DNA from: an uncultured Clostridia bacterium
GTDB taxonomy: Bacteria; Bacillota; Clostridia; Christensenellales; Borkfalkiaceae
DNA length: 50,667 nucleotides
Assembly: GCA_949878885.1 (NCBI GenBank)
Contig: CATLBN010000013.1
Span: 1 to 50,667 of the forward strand
Direction: 5' to 3'
Shown one piece after another: positions 16,129-23,864 of this stretch; position 1 is the first letter of the stretch; each line of letters opens with the position of its first letter. Position numbers and translations under genes: made by a program. The notes beneath the pieces were generated by a model that saw only the letters and a program-made list of their open reading frames with translations, searched no databases and had not been told where the DNA came from.

Positions 16129-16752
16129 TCAGTTTATAATATTTTTATCCTTTAAAAGCTTTATAACGTTTAAGTGCGTCTGTTCCTTGGTTCCGCCGCA
16201 GTCAATGGGGCATATTCGGGGGTATAGCGGCAATAACCGCTTATAGCCTTCGTACACTTTTTCGTGAAAAGCTATGCCAAGCTGCTCCATTCTGTCGTTT
16301 TTATCCGCGCCGTGTTTTCTTTTAAACGCGTCCGTAGGAGAAATATCCAAAAAAACCGTTAAATCGGGATTAAACTTTTCAAGAGCGATTTTATTGATAT
16401 CTTCTATATATTCGGTACCCAATCCCCTTGCGTAGCCTTGATATGCCAACGAAGAATGTACGTACCTGTCGCATATTACAAGCTTGCCGCAATCCAGCGC
16501 AGGCGCAACCGTTTGCTTTAAATGCTGTATTCTTGCCGCAGCGTACAAAAGCGCTTCGCACTCGTCGCACATTTCGGTATTTTTACCGTTTAAAATAATT
16601 TTTCTTATATCTTCCGAAATGCCGCTTCCGCCCGGCTCCCTCGTCATAATAAAATCAACGCCGCGCGCCGTCAAATATTCGGACAGCAGTCTTAGCTGAG
16701 TGCTCTTTCCGGAACCTTCGCAGCCTTCGAACGTTATAAATTTTCCTTTCAT
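16129..16752 (-). CDS. tmk: thymidylate kinase Tmk, 207 aa
   Basis: Tmk phosphorylates dTMP to dTDP. The P-loop FEGCEGSGKST is at residues ~8-18, TREPGG follows near 37, the DRY motif is DRYVHSSLAYQG (~95-106), and a LID region contains KRKHG. Length is normal. It lies 21 nt after the decarboxylase-like gene, as tmk follows yaaO in Bacillus. Confidence 0.95.
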   Translation of the reverse strand: MKGKFITFEGCEGSGKSTQLRLLSEYLTARGVDFIMTREPGGSGISEDIRKIILNGKNTEMCDECEALLYAAARIQHLKQTVAPALDCGKLVICDRYVHSSLAYQGYARGLGTEYIEDINKIALEKFNPDLTVFLDISPTDAFKRKHGADKNDRMEQLGIAFHEKVYEGYKRLLPLYPRICPIDCGGTKEQTHLNVIKLLKDKNIIN

Positions 16753-16773
16753 TTCCCCTCGCTTAAAAGCGGT

Positions 16774-18117
16774 TTACCGCTCTTTTTTTACAACAGTGAT
16801 TTTGCCGCCGCTTATACCGAAAGTGTTTTTGGCTTTCTTTAAAAGATTTACGGCTTCCGCCGATATTATTTCCCCCGCAACCGCCGCGGGTATGCAGGGC
16901 GGCGTAACTCCGGCATTTTTTGCGCACATTCTGCCCACGGCGCAATCCAGCGGCACGTCTTCGCTTTCGCGCGAAAGCGCGTAAAGAAAACTGTACGTCC
17001 GCTCGTGCTTGGGCAGCGGCGGCATAGCCTTATAAGTTGCCTGTATTTTTTTATTGTTTTTTACTGTGTTAAGTGCGGAAATTAAATCTGCCGCATCTTT
17101 CGGCGACGTCATAGGTGAAAGATAGAATAAAAGATATCTTCCGTCGGAAAGCTCGGCATATATCCCTTTCTTTTCCAACATTTCCGCCGCTTTATCCGGA
17201 CAAATATTCAACGGCTCAAAGTCTATTGCAACTTTGGTCCAATCCTTTGAAGGATACAAATCAAAGCCCTTTCCCTCAATCGCCGCCCTTGCGTTTTTCG
17301 CGGCGGAAACAACTGACGGATTATCGGCAACATACTTTATACCGTATTCTACGGAAGCCATTATGGGATAACTAGGCGAGGTGGTTCTGAATATGGAAAG
17401 CGCTTCGTCAACGCTCGGCAAAAGCGCCTCGTTGTTTACGGAAAGAACAGCGCCTTGCGTTAACGCCGGCAGACATTTGTGCGCGCCGTCTACCCACAAA
17501 TCGGCGTACACCCCTGCATATGCGCCGTTTTCGCGTTCAAATGCAAGATGTGCGCCGTGCGCTTGGTCTACGGCAAGCAGCCGTTTATATTTTTTTACAA
17601 CTTTGTAATACTCTTTAAGCGGCGCTATATTTCCGTAATAGTCGGGGTTTAACGCAAGCATTCCGCATATGTTTATATCGTTTTCCAAAAGCTCGGCTAT
17701 AAGCGACGGAGAAGGCGGCAGAAGCACTCCGCGCTCTGTTTCTCCCTGAACTATTACAGGCTCTAAATTAAAAAGTCTGCACGCGTTCCAAACGCTTTGA
17801 TGGCAGTTACGCGGAACAATAATTTTATTGCCGCGGCTTTTCATTGCGTAAAGCATTGAAAGCACGCCGCAAGTAGACCCGTCGGTTAAAATTCTGCTGT
17901 GCTTAGCGCCCAGAATTTCAGCTATATCACGCTGTGCGCCGAGTATTACGCCGTCGGGGCAAAAAAGATTATCCGAATAGGAAAGCTCGGTTATATCCAT
18001 TTTTGCAATAGGAAATTTTGAGTTGAATTCTCCGCGCGCCTTATGTCCGGGCACGTGAAAACTTTTATTGGCTTTCGAATATTTTTTAAGTTGGTTTAAA
18101 ATATGATATCCGTACAT
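16774..18117 (-). CDS. Orn/Lys/Arg decarboxylase-family PLP protein (YaaO-like), 447 aa
   Basis: This is a fold-type I PLP enzyme of the short Orn/Lys/Arg decarboxylase group. It has FHVPGHK near residue 20, a phosphate-binding STCGVLS region, DQAHGAH and the PLP-binding lysine in DGAHKCLPALTQGA (~213). The C-terminal domain carries a family Cys/Pro motif (TPPCIPAA). The reaction is decarboxylation of a basic amino acid to a polyamine or cadaverine, and the exact substrate is not readable. The ATG at 18117 (MYGYHILNQ) with AAAGG upstream is preferred over the longer frame, which overlaps lysS. Confidence 0.85.
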   Translation of the reverse strand: MYGYHILNQLKKYSKANKSFHVPGHKARGEFNSKFPIAKMDITELSYSDNLFCPDGVILGAQRDIAEILGAKHSRILTDGSTCGVLSMLYAMKSRGNKIIVPRNCHQSVWNACRLFNLEPVIVQGETERGVLLPPSPSLIAELLENDINICGMLALNPDYYGNIAPLKEYYKVVKKYKRLLAVDQAHGAHLAFERENGAYAGVYADLWVDGAHKCLPALTQGAVLSVNNEALLPSVDEALSIFRTTSPSYPIMASVEYGIKYVADNPSVVSAAKNARAAIEGKGFDLYPSKDWTKVAIDFEPLNICPDKAAEMLEKKGIYAELSDGRYLLFYLSPMTSPKDAADLISALNTVKNNKKIQATYKAMPPLPKHERTYSFLYALSRESEDVPLDCAVGRMCAKNAGVTPPCIPAAVAGEIISAEAVNLLKKAKNTFGISGGKITVVKKER

Positions 18118-18143
18118 TTTAAAACCTTTACTTTTTAAATTAT

Positions 18144-19655
18144 TCAGCGTTTGGGCTTCATTGTGGGGAACAGCAAAACGTCCCTGATTGTAGGACTGTC
18201 GGTAAGCAGCATAACCAATCTGTCTACGCCGAAGCCCAATCCGCCCGTAGGAGGAAGCCCGTATTCCAACGCCGTTACAAACTCCTCGTCTACCTGCGCG
18301 TTGCAATTTTTTTCCTGCTTGCGCTTTTCTTCCACCTGTTTTACAAACCTCTGCTTCTGGTCCACGGGGTCGTTAAGTTCGGTAAACGCGTTGCCGTATT
18401 CGTGTCCGCAGATAAAATATTCGAACCGCTGAGTAAACGCAGGGTCGTCTTCTTTGCGCTTTGCAAGCGGAGAATTTTCCACGGGATAATCGTAAATAAA
18501 AGTAGGCTGAATAAGTTTATCTTCCGCAAATGCGTCGAAAAGCGCGGCAAGCACGTGCCCTTTTGTTGCCTTTTCCCCTTCTTCGACTTCAACGCCGAGT
18601 TTTTTTGCGCAGTCGCGGGCGTCCCCGTCGTCTTTCCACAAATCGTAGTCGGCGCCGGAATATTTTTTAACCGCCTCTTTCATAGTCATTCTGGTCCATT
18701 TCCCGCCCAACTTAATTTCGGTCCCCTGATAAACTATATCGGTTGTTCCGCATACTTTAAGCGCTATATCGGCGTACATTTTTTCAACTATTTCCATCAT
18801 ATCGAAATAGTTTATATACGCAGCATACATCTCTATTGTGGTAAATTCGGGGTTATGATAAGCGTCCATACCCTCGTTGCGGAAAATTCTGCCCACTTCG
18901 TAAACTCTTTCAAAGCCGCCTACAATAAGCCGTTTTAAATAAAGTTCCGTTTCTATGCGCAGATACATATCTATATCCAGCGCGTTGTGGCGCGTTTTAA
19001 AAGGTCTTGCCGAAGCGCCTATTTCAATGCTGTTTAAAACGGGCGTATCCACTTCCAAAAATCCCAAGCCGTCCAAATATGCCCTTATGGCGCTTATTAT
19101 GCCTGAACGCTTTATAAAAGTGTTTTTAACTTCGGGATTAACAATCAAATCCAATTCACGCTGTCTGTAACGGATGTCTATATCTTTAAGTCCGTGCTGT
19201 TTTTCGGGCAGCGGCAATAAGCACTTTGTTAACATCTCAACATGCGAACAGTGTATTGAAACTTCGCCTGTTTGCGTTTTGAAAACGTAACCTTTAACGC
19301 CTATAATATCTCCCAAGTCGTAATCTTTTTTAAACGAAGCGTAATCGTCTTCCCCTACGTCGTCGCGGCGGACGTAAAGCTGAATAAGCCCCTCTCCGTC
19401 CTGAATATGGCAAAACGACGCTTTACCCATAATTCTTCTGGACATAAGTCTGCCTGCAAGGTATACTTCTTTGCCCTCCAAACCGTCAAAGCCGTTTATT
19501 ACTTCCGCGGAGCGGTGCGTAAGATTGTACGAAGTTTTAATAAACGGATTTTTTCCTTCGCCTATAAGTTTTTGCAGTTTTTCGCGGCGGATACGCGCCT
19601 GTTCGGCTAAATTTTCCGCTTCTTCTTCAGCCGTTAAATTCTTTATCTCTTCCAT
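18144..19655 (-). CDS. lysS: lysyl-tRNA synthetase, class II, 503 aa
   Basis: LysS charges tRNA-Lys. An N-terminal OB-fold binds the anticodon (residues ~55-150). The class II motifs follow: motif 2 FRNEGMDAYHNPEF (~260-273) and motif 3 GGLGFGVDRLVML (~470-482). Length is normal. It starts 15 nt after greA, and the greA-lysS pairing is common in Bacillota and probably one transcript. Confidence 0.96.
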   Translation of the reverse strand: MEEIKNLTAEEEAENLAEQARIRREKLQKLIGEGKNPFIKTSYNLTHRSAEVINGFDGLEGKEVYLAGRLMSRRIMGKASFCHIQDGEGLIQLYVRRDDVGEDDYASFKKDYDLGDIIGVKGYVFKTQTGEVSIHCSHVEMLTKCLLPLPEKQHGLKDIDIRYRQRELDLIVNPEVKNTFIKRSGIISAIRAYLDGLGFLEVDTPVLNSIEIGASARPFKTRHNALDIDMYLRIETELYLKRLIVGGFERVYEVGRIFRNEGMDAYHNPEFTTIEMYAAYINYFDMMEIVEKMYADIALKVCGTTDIVYQGTEIKLGGKWTRMTMKEAVKKYSGADYDLWKDDGDARDCAKKLGVEVEEGEKATKGHVLAALFDAFAEDKLIQPTFIYDYPVENSPLAKRKEDDPAFTQRFEYFICGHEYGNAFTELNDPVDQKQRFVKQVEEKRKQEKNCNAQVDEEFVTALEYGLPPTGGLGFGVDRLVMLLTDSPTIRDVLLFPTMKPKR

Positions 19656-19670
19656 AAAATTCCCTTAAAT

Positions 19671-20141
19671 TTACTTTATAGCAACTATTTTCAAAACGTA
19701 TTCCGCGCCGTCGGGACATTTAACGCTTGCCGTGTCCCCCACGCGCTTTTTAAGCAGCGCCGCACCAACGGGCGACTCCACCGAAACTTTGCCCGCCATT
19801 GGGTCTACCTCCGTAACCGAAGTTATTGTGTAAACGTTTTCTTCTTCCATATCCTCGTCGTACACGGTTACTACGCTTCCCAAATGCACATAGCTTGTAT
19901 CGGTAACTTCTTCTCTTACGTCCGCGTTCTTTAATTTATACTCTATTTCGGCAATTTTACCTTCGTTAGAACGCTGTTCCTCGCGCGCGGCGTCGTACTC
20001 GGCATTCTCGGATAAATCGCCGTGGCTGCGGGCTTCGGCAATCCGCTCTATAATTTCGGGACGCTTTACTTTTATCAAATATTCAAGTTCTTCTTTAAGC
20101 TTATCGTAATTTTTCTGGGTCATAACTATAAGTTCTGCCAT
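19671..20141 (-). CDS. greA: transcription elongation factor GreA, 156 aa
   Basis: GreA inserts its N-terminal coiled coil into the RNA polymerase secondary channel and stimulates cleavage of backtracked RNA. The coiled-coil tip carries the acidic ENAEYDAAREEQ segment (~residues 42-53). The C-terminal FKBP-like domain has the family's SPVGAALL. The ATG at 20141 is chosen for AAGGAG upstream and family length. An ORF extends further, but it lies inside the 5' leader defined by a consensus promoter. Confidence 0.95.
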   Translation of the reverse strand: MAELIVMTQKNYDKLKEELEYLIKVKRPEIIERIAEARSHGDLSENAEYDAAREEQRSNEGKIAEIEYKLKNADVREEVTDTSYVHLGSVVTVYDEDMEEENVYTITSVTEVDPMAGKVSVESPVGAALLKKRVGDTASVKCPDGAEYVLKIVAIK

Positions 20142-20225
20142 ATATATTCTCCTTACCGCAATAAAAAGCGGTTTATTATTTAAATAAGCAAAAGTGATTT
20201 CGCCTTGCGAAACCACAATTTTCTG
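20142..20225 (-). promoter_or_regulatory. structured 5' leader of greA
   Basis: The predicted ~84-nt leader holds two hairpins. The first is GTGGTTTCGC/GCGAAATCAC with a 3-nt loop, followed by TTTTG and resembling an attenuator. The second is ACCGC/GCGGT, touching the ribosome binding site. E. coli greA also has an attenuating leader, but homology is not claimed. Confidence 0.45.
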
Positions 20226-20231
20226 TTCCAT

Positions 20232-20260
20232 ATTATATAGTTTGGCAACCGATTTGTCAA
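20232..20260 (-). promoter_or_regulatory. consensus sigma-A promoter of greA-lysS
   Basis: TTGACA (20260-20255), a 17-nt spacer and TATAAT (20237-20232) are a perfect match to the housekeeping consensus. Confidence 0.9.
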
Positions 20261-20284
20261 CGGTTTGCCGCGCCGCGCCGCAAA

Positions 20285-21454
20285 TTATTTATGCTCGGCA
20301 ACAAACGCTTCTATCCGTTTTACCGCCTCGGAAAGCAGCTGCATAGACGTTGCGTAAGAACATCTTACAAAATATTCTCCTCCGCCGCCGAACGCCGTAC
20401 CGGGAACTACTGCAACTTTTTGCTCTTTTAAAAGCGCGTTTGCAAACTCGTCGCCTGTCATCCCGGTGCTTTTAATGCACGCAAACAAATAAAACGCGCC
20501 CTTGGGCAAAAAACATTTTAAACCCAAATCGTTAAGGCACCCTGCCAAAAATCTGCCGCGCTTAAAATATTCTTCCCTCATTTCCGCCACGGTAGAAAAG
20601 TCGTCTGCAAAGCCTTCTTTCAAGGCGCATACCGCCGCCCTTTGACTCATTTGCGGAGCGCATAAAATTGTGTATTGGTGTATTTTAAACATTGCCGCAT
20701 CCACTTCCGCAGGCGAGCAAACAAAGCCCACGCGCCAGCCCGTCATAGCAAACGCTTTTGAAAAGCCCCCTATATATACCGTTCTTTCCGCCATATTCGG
20801 CAGCGCGGCAATAGAAAAATGCTTGCCCGTATAAGTAAGCTCGGCATAAATTTCGTCGGATATAACAAGCAAATCGTGCTTTATAATTACGGGTGCTATA
20901 GCTTCAAGCTGTTCCCTTGTCATAACCGCTCCCGTAGGGTTATTGGGATAAGGCAGAATAAGCGCCTTGGTTTTGGGCGTAATTACGCTTTCCAAAAGAG
21001 CGGGAGTCAAAATGAAATCGTTATCCGCCGTACAGTTCACGGCAACGGGAGTACCGCCTGCAAGCGTTACTGCAGGAAAATAAGACACGTATGAAGGCGA
21101 AGGCACCAAAATTTCGTCGCCTTCGTCGCACACCGCTCTTAGCGATAAGTCTATCGCCTCGCTTGCTCCCACGGTAACTATAATTCTCTCTGCAGGATAT
21201 TCCGCGTTAAAACGCTTTAAAAGATATTCCGAAATCAAATCTCTGAGTTCGGGCAATCCCCTGTTGCCGGTATATTGCGTATAGCCGCGCCTTATAGAAC
21301 GGATTGCCGCGTCGCGCACGTTCCAAGGCGTAACAAAATCCGGCTCGCCCACACCCAGCGATATGGCGCCGTCCATCTTTTGCACTATATCAAAAAATTT
21401 TCTTATACCGCTCGGCTGCAGCGAAGCGGCTTTTTTATTAACGAAATTACGCAT
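20285..21454 (-). CDS. class I/II aminotransferase, 389 aa
   Basis: This is a PLP fold-type I aminotransferase of the PatA/AspC-like group. It has YPNNPTGAV (~residues 168-176), DEIYAEL, the PLP lysine in GGFSKAFAMTGWRVGF (~230) and the substrate-binding Arg in FVRCSYA near the end. Likely substrates are aspartate, aromatic amino acids or N-acetyl-diaminopimelate, which sequence alone cannot separate. It follows an Lrp/AsnC regulator by 37 nt on the same strand. This pairing is frequent in Clostridia and suggests amino-acid-responsive control. Confidence 0.9.
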   Translation of the reverse strand: MRNFVNKKAASLQPSGIRKFFDIVQKMDGAISLGVGEPDFVTPWNVRDAAIRSIRRGYTQYTGNRGLPELRDLISEYLLKRFNAEYPAERIIVTVGASEAIDLSLRAVCDEGDEILVPSPSYVSYFPAVTLAGGTPVAVNCTADNDFILTPALLESVITPKTKALILPYPNNPTGAVMTREQLEAIAPVIIKHDLLVISDEIYAELTYTGKHFSIAALPNMAERTVYIGGFSKAFAMTGWRVGFVCSPAEVDAAMFKIHQYTILCAPQMSQRAAVCALKEGFADDFSTVAEMREEYFKRGRFLAGCLNDLGLKCFLPKGAFYLFACIKSTGMTGDEFANALLKEQKVAVVPGTAFGGGGEYFVRCSYATSMQLLSEAVKRIEAFVAEHK

Positions 21455-21469
21455 AAAACTGCTTTTAAC

Positions 21470-21485
21470 GCGGCATATATGCCGC
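21470..21485. promoter_or_regulatory. 16-bp perfect palindrome between the Lrp and aminotransferase genes
   Basis: GCGGCATATATGCCGC lies in the 37-nt gap. It could be a binding site for the neighbouring Lrp-type regulator or an RNA hairpin that tunes the downstream gene. Neither is proven. Confidence 0.4.
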
Positions 21486-21491
21486 CCAATA

Positions 21492-21983
21492 CTATGGATG
21501 GATGCTTATTCTGTCAGCACCGTCCGCTTTTGTCATAACTGCGCCTTCCACTTTATACTTTTTTAAAATAAAGTGCGTTGCCGTGGAAATTACGGTATCG
21601 TACGTTGAAATTTTTTCGGAAACAAAACGCGAAATCGCCCTAAGCGATTTACCTCTTACTATTACGGCAAGGTCGTAAGCTCCGCTCATAAGATAAAGAT
21701 TCAAAACCTCGTCGTGAGAGGCTATTTCCTCTGCAATCATATCGAAACCGTGTCCGCGCTGCGGCGTAACTTTAACTTCTATAAGCGCTTCTACCGCGTC
21801 TTCTTCAAGCCAATCGGCATTGATTATTGCCGAATACTTAACTATAACTCCGCGCTCCTCCAAACTGCGCACCGTTTGAATAACCGTTTCTGCGTCAACT
21901 TGCAAAGCGCACGCAATCTGTTTTGCGGAAAGACGGGAATCTTCGGCAAGAAGCGATACAATCTCCCTTTCGATACTTTTCAT
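21492..21983 (-). CDS. Lrp/AsnC family transcriptional regulator, 163 aa
   Basis: An N-terminal winged helix-turn-helix (residues ~1-50, SRLSAKQIACALQ as the recognition area) is joined to an AsnC-type ligand-binding RAM domain (~65-140, with YLMSGAYDLAVIVRG). Such proteins form octamers and respond to amino acids. It heads the transcript with the aminotransferase, its likely target. Confidence 0.9.
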   Translation of the reverse strand: MKSIEREIVSLLAEDSRLSAKQIACALQVDAETVIQTVRSLEERGVIVKYSAIINADWLEEDAVEALIEVKVTPQRGHGFDMIAEEIASHDEVLNLYLMSGAYDLAVIVRGKSLRAISRFVSEKISTYDTVISTATHFILKKYKVEGAVMTKADGADRISIHP

Positions 21984-22050
21984 TTTTATTTCTCCGAATG
22001 AGTTAATAATGAATTTATTTTAACGGTTTTTAACTTTTTTGTCAAATTGT

Positions 22051-22079
22051 TTGCAATAAGCGCCGTTTTTTAATATAAT
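22051..22079 (+). promoter_or_regulatory. promoter of the 86-aa gene
   Basis: TTGCAA (22051-22056), a 17-nt spacer and TATAAT (22074-22079). The ATG at 22086 is 6 nt after the -10 box, so the transcript should start at or near the A of the start codon. Confidence 0.75.
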
Positions 22080-22085
22080 TAGTCT

Positions 22086-22346
22086 ATGTTCAGAATTTGG
22101 GCGAAAGTTATGCGCGGCGAAAAAATAATAAATCAAATAACCTACGAAAGCGACGACAAATTTGTTTACTCGCAATTTTTCAGTTACTTATCCGATATCT
22201 GCGCCGAGCTTGACATAGCTACTCCCATACTTTTAAAAACGCATATTTTCAATTACGCCAAGTTCAGAACGGTACGCTTTTTACCCAGAGATTTTGCCGA
22301 CAGACCCGACTTTGATAAATTGGTTTTAGACAATATAACCATTTAA
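22086..22346 (+). CDS. conserved-looking hypothetical protein, 86 aa, predicted leaderless
   Basis: This small mixed-charge protein without a membrane segment begins MFRIWAKVMRGEKI and has a C-terminal FRTVRFLPRDFADRP. I have no family name for it. The promoter places the transcription start at the ATG and no ribosome binding site exists. An internal ATG at 22107 has only a weak site. It is divergent from the Lrp gene, and the DUF378-like gene follows. Confidence 0.7.
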   Translation: MFRIWAKVMRGEKIINQITYESDDKFVYSQFFSYLSDICAELDIATPILLKTHIFNYAKFRTVRFLPRDFADRPDFDKLVLDNITI

Positions 22347-22386
22347 TCGAAAGCATACTTTTTTTTAGTTAACGCATAATATTTTT

Positions 22387-22596
22387 ATGAAATTAACTTG
22401 CTATTTATGCGCTGCAAATTTGGTAATCTTGGGCATATGTGCCGCCATATACGCTTTTTCAGGTTTTAACGTAATAGAATTTTTAAGTTTCGGAATGTCC
22501 GTTGCCTACCGCTGTTTTTACGCGATTTGCGGCGTATCCGCTTTATTCACAATTTATTCGCTAATCGTTTTCAAACCGTTTAAGGGATTGAAATAA
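22387..22596 (+). CDS. DUF378-like small membrane protein, 69 aa
   Basis: Two transmembrane helices (residues ~5-24 and ~38-60) surround a short loop, in the manner of DUF378 proteins (helix, loop with a GFNVIEFL-like segment, second helix with YAICGVSALF). The function is unknown. CATAAT lies 6 nt before the ATG with no clear -35, so it may be leaderless or read from the upstream promoter. It ends in a strong terminator. Confidence 0.7.
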   Translation: MKLTCYLCAANLVILGICAAIYAFSGFNVIEFLSFGMSVAYRCFYAICGVSALFTIYSLIVFKPFKGLK

Positions 22597-22600
22597 TTAC

Positions 22601-22631
22601 AAGTCCGAGGTTGCTGCCCCGGACTTTTTTA
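22601..22631. terminator. terminator between convergent genes
   Basis: AAGTCCGAGG (22601-22610) pairs with CCCCGGACTT around a short loop (one A-C mismatch) and runs into TTTTTT. Confidence 0.85.
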
Positions 22632-22638
22632 ATACGTA

Positions 22639-23625
22639 TTATTTACTTTCTATTTTAAGACTCGCGCCCGTAGCCGCGTCTTGATACATTACCCAATAAC
22701 CGTGCTCGCTGTCATCGGCAGACGCGGGCACAAACGATGCCAATCCCTTCATACTTTCCGGCGGCGAATAACTTTGTTCGGCGGGCACGCCGTAACATAT
22801 ATACCGCGGACTGCCTTCGGTGTTTATAATGCCGAATACGTAATACTTGTTATCTCCGTAGCTTATTTTAATCCAGCGCGAGTTTTCTATTATTTCTTCA
22901 AGCGCGTTTTCGCGCGGATATGTATCGAATAAATTCTGAATTTCTCCGTTTACCCGCTTATAAAAATCGCCGGAAGCTAAGCCGTTTTTTACCGAAATAT
23001 TGCCGAAATTCGATGATATTATGGGGTCTACGCCGCTTTGCTCTTTTTTGAAAGCGCTAAAATTCTTTTCATCTGAGTCAGTCTTATTCCGCTTTTCTTC
23101 TTCTTTTTTATCTTTGCGTACAGTCCCACCGCTTTTATCAGTTTCTGCGAATTCATAATAGTTAACCTCCGCTATCGCTTCGTCTTCATACTTTTCGGTA
23201 TCTCCGCTTTGTCCGCCGTCTGCCGCCGCGGTTTTTCCGCCGCCGCTTTCGGCAACGTTTTCCATACGCTCCAAATCCTGCTTTATACGCAATGCCGCTC
23301 CGGCAAAGTTGCCGCTTATTGCCGAAGCTATAGGCGAAACCGAGCCGTTTATGTAACACACCAACGCGGCAAAACCTTGACTTGTATCAAGCGGAGAAGT
23401 TCCCTCGAAATATCCGTCTTCCACAACCTCTGTAACGCTGCCGTCGGAAACTGCCGTTACGTACCGCCCCTTTGTAAGCGGCGCAAAATTTATGTATGTT
23501 ACCTCTATCTTTAATCCGGAACCGTACTTTTCGGCTTTAACCAATCCCGTAAGCGGACCTCCGTCTGCCGAAAAACCGTCTTTTAAACTTTTAATAACGG
23601 CAATATTTTTAGTGTAACCGCCCAT
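22639..23625 (-). CDS. hypothetical two-domain protein with a charged linker, 328 aa
   Basis: I do not recognise the family. An N-terminal domain of ~130 residues (MGGYTKNIAVIK onward, with GYFEGTSPLDTSQGFAALV) is joined by a low-complexity Lys/Glu/Asp-rich linker (~residues 135-200) to a C-terminal domain of ~125 residues (GDFYKRVNGEIQNLF, then YYVFGIINTEG, YICYGVP and YWVMYQDA). The ATG at 23625 is chosen because GGGGAGA precedes it. The upstream frame has no binding site and would add an unlikely N-terminus. No signal peptide is present with this start. Confidence 0.75.
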   Translation of the reverse strand: MGGYTKNIAVIKSLKDGFSADGGPLTGLVKAEKYGSGLKIEVTYINFAPLTKGRYVTAVSDGSVTEVVEDGYFEGTSPLDTSQGFAALVCYINGSVSPIASAISGNFAGAALRIKQDLERMENVAESGGGKTAAADGGQSGDTEKYEDEAIAEVNYYEFAETDKSGGTVRKDKKEEEKRNKTDSDEKNFSAFKKEQSGVDPIISSNFGNISVKNGLASGDFYKRVNGEIQNLFDTYPRENALEEIIENSRWIKISYGDNKYYVFGIINTEGSPRYICYGVPAEQSYSPPESMKGLASFVPASADDSEHGYWVMYQDAATGASLKIESK

Positions 23626-23791
23626 AATAATATCTCCCCGTCGCAAAAAAATTTGCGCACATATAAAACCCGTTAGGCTATACGCACATATTTTAATGCT
23701 TTTAAACATAAAAAATATATATAAAAGTGTAAAAATATGTAGTATTTACGTATTTATTTGAAATTTATAATATAATGTTTATTCAATTAAT

Positions 23792-23820
23792 TTGCTTTTT
23801 ATTATAAATTTTTGTATACT
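23792..23820 (+). promoter_or_regulatory. promoter of pckG
   Basis: TTGCTT (23792-23797), a 17-nt spacer and TATACT (23815-23820), about 44 nt before the start codon. Confidence 0.6.
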
Positions 23821-23864
23821 TATATATGTAAAAGTTTTTAATTTTTAAGGAGCGTTAATTTATT

